Assembly: GCA_947377595.1 (NCBI GenBank)
Contig: CANCGK010000041.1
Coordinates: 1-7,778, forward strand
Source: a bacterium
Lineage (GTDB): Bacteria; Babelota; Babeliae; Babelales; Chromulinivoraceae
DNA length: 7,778 bases
Direction of reading: 5' to 3'
This document shows, piece by piece, positions 5,524 to 7,778 of this stretch (its first letter is position 1; each line of letters begins with the position of its first letter). A program made the translations under genes and the position numbers. The notes beneath the pieces were generated by a model. It was not told where the DNA came from, made no database searches, and saw only the letters and a list, made by a program, of their open reading frames with translations.

Positions 5524-5554
5524 AAGAGCTTTGAGAAATCAAAGCTCTTTTTTT
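5524..5554 (+). terminator. Rho-independent terminator after the 4615-5499 gene
   Basis: AAGAGCTTTGA (5524-5534) pairs perfectly with TCAAAGCTCTT (5539-5549) around a GAAA tetraloop, and the T-run continues to 5554. The 11-bp stem with a stable GNRA loop directly after the stop separates this unit from mutL. Confidence 0.95.
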
Positions 5555-5653
5555 ATCATGTTCCAGACTTTTCTTAATAGAAAAAATTGATAAAATCAAG
5601 TACAATAAAATGTATATCATTTCATATATTTTTATCCGAAAATATCTCATATC

Positions 5654-7579
5654 TTGAATAAAATTAAACTTTTATCAGCAGAGCAAGCAATAAAAATTGC
5701 TGCGGGCGAAGTCGTCGAACGACCTGCAAACATTATTAAAGAATGCGTAGAAAATAGCATCGATGCTGGCGCTACAAAAATTACAATTATCGTTCATCAA
5801 GCTGGTAAAAAACTCATTAAAATTATTGATAATGGCTCTGGCATGAGTCCTGATGATGCACAACTATCGGTCGCTCAATATGCAACAAGTAAAATTACAA
5901 CAGTCGAAGATTTAGAATCGATTACAACATTTGGATTTCGTGGCGAAGCTTTAGCAAGTATCAATGCTGTCAGTAATTTGACCCTTACAACCAAAAGAGC
6001 AGAAGATCAAACCGGCACACAAATTATTTGGAATTTTGGAACATTACAAAGTCAATCTCTACAAACAAGCCCAACTGGCACAACACTAGAAATTACAGAT
6101 CTTTTTAATAACATTCCAGCACGTCAAAAATTTTTAAAAAAAGACGAAACAGAATGGCGAGCAATTGTCACTCTTTTTCAGGCTTTTTGCTTAGACTATC
6201 GCACCATTCATTTTCAATTGTATGACGAAAACAAACTACATTTTAATTGTCCTGCAATAGTTACTATCATCGACCGAGCTGCTCAACTTTTTGATACACA
6301 GCTGCAAGAAAAAGGTCTTGAGCTTGTACACCTTGAAAATAAGCTTTGTCATGTTTCTGGATTTATTTCTAACTCGACCTACTATCGATACGATCGCAAC
6401 CAAATATTTCTGTTCGTCAATCAACGATGGGTTAAAAATATCGATCTGACAAAAGCAATCATGCGTGGTTATGCGGGCACTTTACCACCACAAAAATACC
6501 CTGCTGCCATTATTTTTATATCCATTGACCCCCAACAAGTCGATGTTAACATTCATCCAAAAAAAGAAGAAATCAAATTTTTACATCCAAAAAAAGTTGA
6601 ACAAGTTCTTGAACAAAGCATTAAAGCAACACTTGAATCTTATTGTACTGCTCAAATTGCAACGCCAAAGACATACGATGCTTTTTATCCGCTGCAAGAT
6701 GATCATCGCACAGTTGCAAGCATGCAACCTGCTCCATTTTCATTTTTAGATCAACCATTTATGCATCATGCTATTTCAAACATCAAGCACCCAAGCATAA
6801 CAACGTCGTCAAAGCTATCAACAAATCCCATAGAATCGGATCATTTTAATAAACAGACTATTAATATCCCCGATGTTGCAATCCATGCATTTGAAAAAAC
6901 CTTAGAAGAAAACAAAACTCAAGAAGTTATCCAAGACAAGCAACATCATCTAGTCACACAGCAACACACATACACCATTATTGGTCAATACAAAAAAACT
7001 TATATTTTATTCGAAAAAAATAATAATTTAATTTTTGTCGATCAACATGCCGCACACGAAAGAATTTTATACGAGCAATTTAAAAATAATTTTCAGAGTA
7101 TTGCGACAATTCAACTAATATTTCCGGAATTTATTAAATTATCTGCGCAAGATATCATGATTATTGCGCCCTACCTGAACACATTACAAGAACATGGCAT
7201 TACTGCAGAAATTTTTTCAGACACACAGCTTCTGATACAGGCAACACCTATTCATCTTAAAAATCAATTATTGCAAGAAACTATACAGCAAATCATTGGA
7301 TGGATTACAGAAATTCATGACGAACATCATGATAGAATATTACACATTTTACACGAAAAAATTCATGCAAAAATGGCATGTAGCGCTGCAATTAAAGCTG
7401 GTGATAATTTAAATATCCAGCAAATGGAACAGTTGTTACATGATCTAACAAAAATAGAACATCGTTTTTCTTGCCCTCATGGAAGACCAACATTTTTTGT
7501 TCAACCAATTGATTATATAGAAAAACAATTTAAAAGAGATTACAGTCAAAAAGCTGAACAATTTTATGATTTTTTATAA
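5654..7579 (+). CDS. mutL: DNA mismatch repair protein MutL, endonuclease type
   Basis: MutL links MutS mismatch recognition to strand incision and excision. The N-terminal GHKL ATPase is complete: E30 and N34 (KECVENSIDAGA), D59-G63 (IIDNGSGM), the lid with GFRGEAL at 94-100, and TGTTLEITDLFNNIPARQKF ending at 160. A poorly conserved linker (about 340-435) joins the C-terminal domain. There DQHA(X)2E(X)4E (D463, E469, E474), ACSAAIKAGD (575-584) and CPHGRP (607-612) form the metal-dependent nicking site found in MutL proteins of bacteria lacking MutH. QLIFP at 487-491 resembles the sliding-clamp-binding motif of Bacillus MutL. At 641 residues the length is normal. The start must be TTG at 5654: a stop lies in frame at 5606-5608 with no ATG between, and MNKIKLLS matches the usual MutL N-terminus. 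I see no good Shine-Dalgarno site, so expression may be low. TTGATA at 5587-5592 may belong to its promoter, but the -10 is poor. Confidence 0.97.
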   Translation: MNKIKLLSAEQAIKIAAGEVVERPANIIKECVENSIDAGATKITIIVHQAGKKLIKIIDNGSGMSPDDAQLSVAQYATSKITTVEDLESITTFGFRGEALASINAVSNLTLTTKRAEDQTGTQIIWNFGTLQSQSLQTSPTGTTLEITDLFNNIPARQKFLKKDETEWRAIVTLFQAFCLDYRTIHFQLYDENKLHFNCPAIVTIIDRAAQLFDTQLQEKGLELVHLENKLCHVSGFISNSTYYRYDRNQIFLFVNQRWVKNIDLTKAIMRGYAGTLPPQKYPAAIIFISIDPQQVDVNIHPKKEEIKFLHPKKVEQVLEQSIKATLESYCTAQIATPKTYDAFYPLQDDHRTVASMQPAPFSFLDQPFMHHAISNIKHPSITTSSKLSTNPIESDHFNKQTINIPDVAIHAFEKTLEENKTQEVIQDKQHHLVTQQHTYTIIGQYKKTYILFEKNNNLIFVDQHAAHERILYEQFKNNFQSIATIQLIFPEFIKLSAQDIMIIAPYLNTLQEHGITAEIFSDTQLLIQATPIHLKNQLLQETIQQIIGWITEIHDEHHDRILHILHEKIHAKMACSAAIKAGDNLNIQQMEQLLHDLTKIEHRFSCPHGRPTFFVQPIDYIEKQFKRDYSQKAEQFYDFL

Positions 7580-7599
7580 ATAATTAAGTTAAAGAAACC

Positions 7600-7778
7600 C
7601 TATTTACAACAATGTTGTAAACGAAAATTAATTTTTGAAGTTTTGGGATTTGTATAAAAGATCATATTAAAATATGGTGAATCTTTTGGTACAGTGGTTG
7701 ATTTTATCATTTTATCTGAACCAGTCTTAATATCTTCAAAAGTAGCTTGAATATTTTGCTTGTCTAAATCTTCATTCG
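7600..7778 (-). CDS. 3' end of an unidentified gene, cut by the window edge
   Basis: On the minus strand one frame is open from the window edge to TAG at 7600-7602, giving the last 58 residues (NEDLDKQNIQATFEDIKTGSDK at the edge side, ending FRLQHCCK). The other two minus frames close within the first 15 bases, and the residue composition looks protein-like. The gene converges on mutL, with 20 bases between the two stops. The end contains two adjacent cysteines. I cannot name a family from this fragment. Confidence 0.55.
   Translation of the reverse strand, partial: NEDLDKQNIQATFEDIKTGSDKMIKSTTVPKDSPYFNMIFYTNPKTSKINFRLQHCCK
7603..7621. repeat. 19-nt perfect inverted repeat between convergent genes
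   Basis: TTTACAACA and TGTTGTAAA flank a single A. It lies inside the last codons of the partial minus-strand gene and 24 bases after the mutL stop. No T-run follows on the plus strand, so it is not a standard terminator; a hairpin that protects or slows at the convergent 3' ends is possible, as is a protein-binding palindrome. Confidence 0.5.

Overview
The window is AT-rich bacterial DNA (about one third G+C by eye) with A-rich Shine-Dalgarno sites (AAGGA/AAAGG), recognisable -35/-10 promoters and the standard stops (TAA, TGA and TAG all appear to be used). It has one universally recognisable housekeeping gene (mutL), one inner-membrane transporter, a toxin-antitoxin pair, and at least four signal-peptide-bearing proteins that I cannot assign to a family. 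That mix suggests a reduced, host-associated Gram-negative lineage. Dependentiae (TM6/Babela-like) is my best guess, but this is inference from style, not from a marker gene.

Layout. Positions 1-78 hold nothing I can support; the only feature is a 14-nt palindrome at 32-45. Positions 79-1003 carry an MntA/HepT-type (MNT/HEPN) toxin-antitoxin operon. The antitoxin nucleotidyltransferase is intact. The HEPN toxin is interrupted by an in-frame TAA at codon 52. This cassette lies between two sequence blocks (79-145 and 946-1003) that occur fused, without the cassette, at 1665-1783, so the window seems to hold both an occupied and an empty version of one locus. Positions 1039-2274 (minus strand) encode two small membrane proteins that look like tandem diverged paralogues, each followed by a copy of the same hairpin terminator.

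Positions 2387-3286 (minus) encode a ten-helix EamA/DMT-type transporter. It shares a compact region of interlocking divergent promoters (3330-3367) with a plus-strand pair of exported, coiled-coil proteins of unknown function (3419-4519 and 4615-5499). The second of these ends in Cys-Cys and is closed by a strong terminator at 5524-5554. Positions 5654-7579 encode MutL of the endonuclease type, starting at TTG. The window closes with the 3' end of an unidentified convergent gene (7600-7778, minus).

Functional reading. The window is not one pathway. It is a mismatch-repair gene next to accessory surface or secreted proteins and a decayed or decaying toxin-antitoxin module. The most informative feature is the duplicated gene-terminator-repeat unit and its interruption by the toxin-antitoxin cassette.
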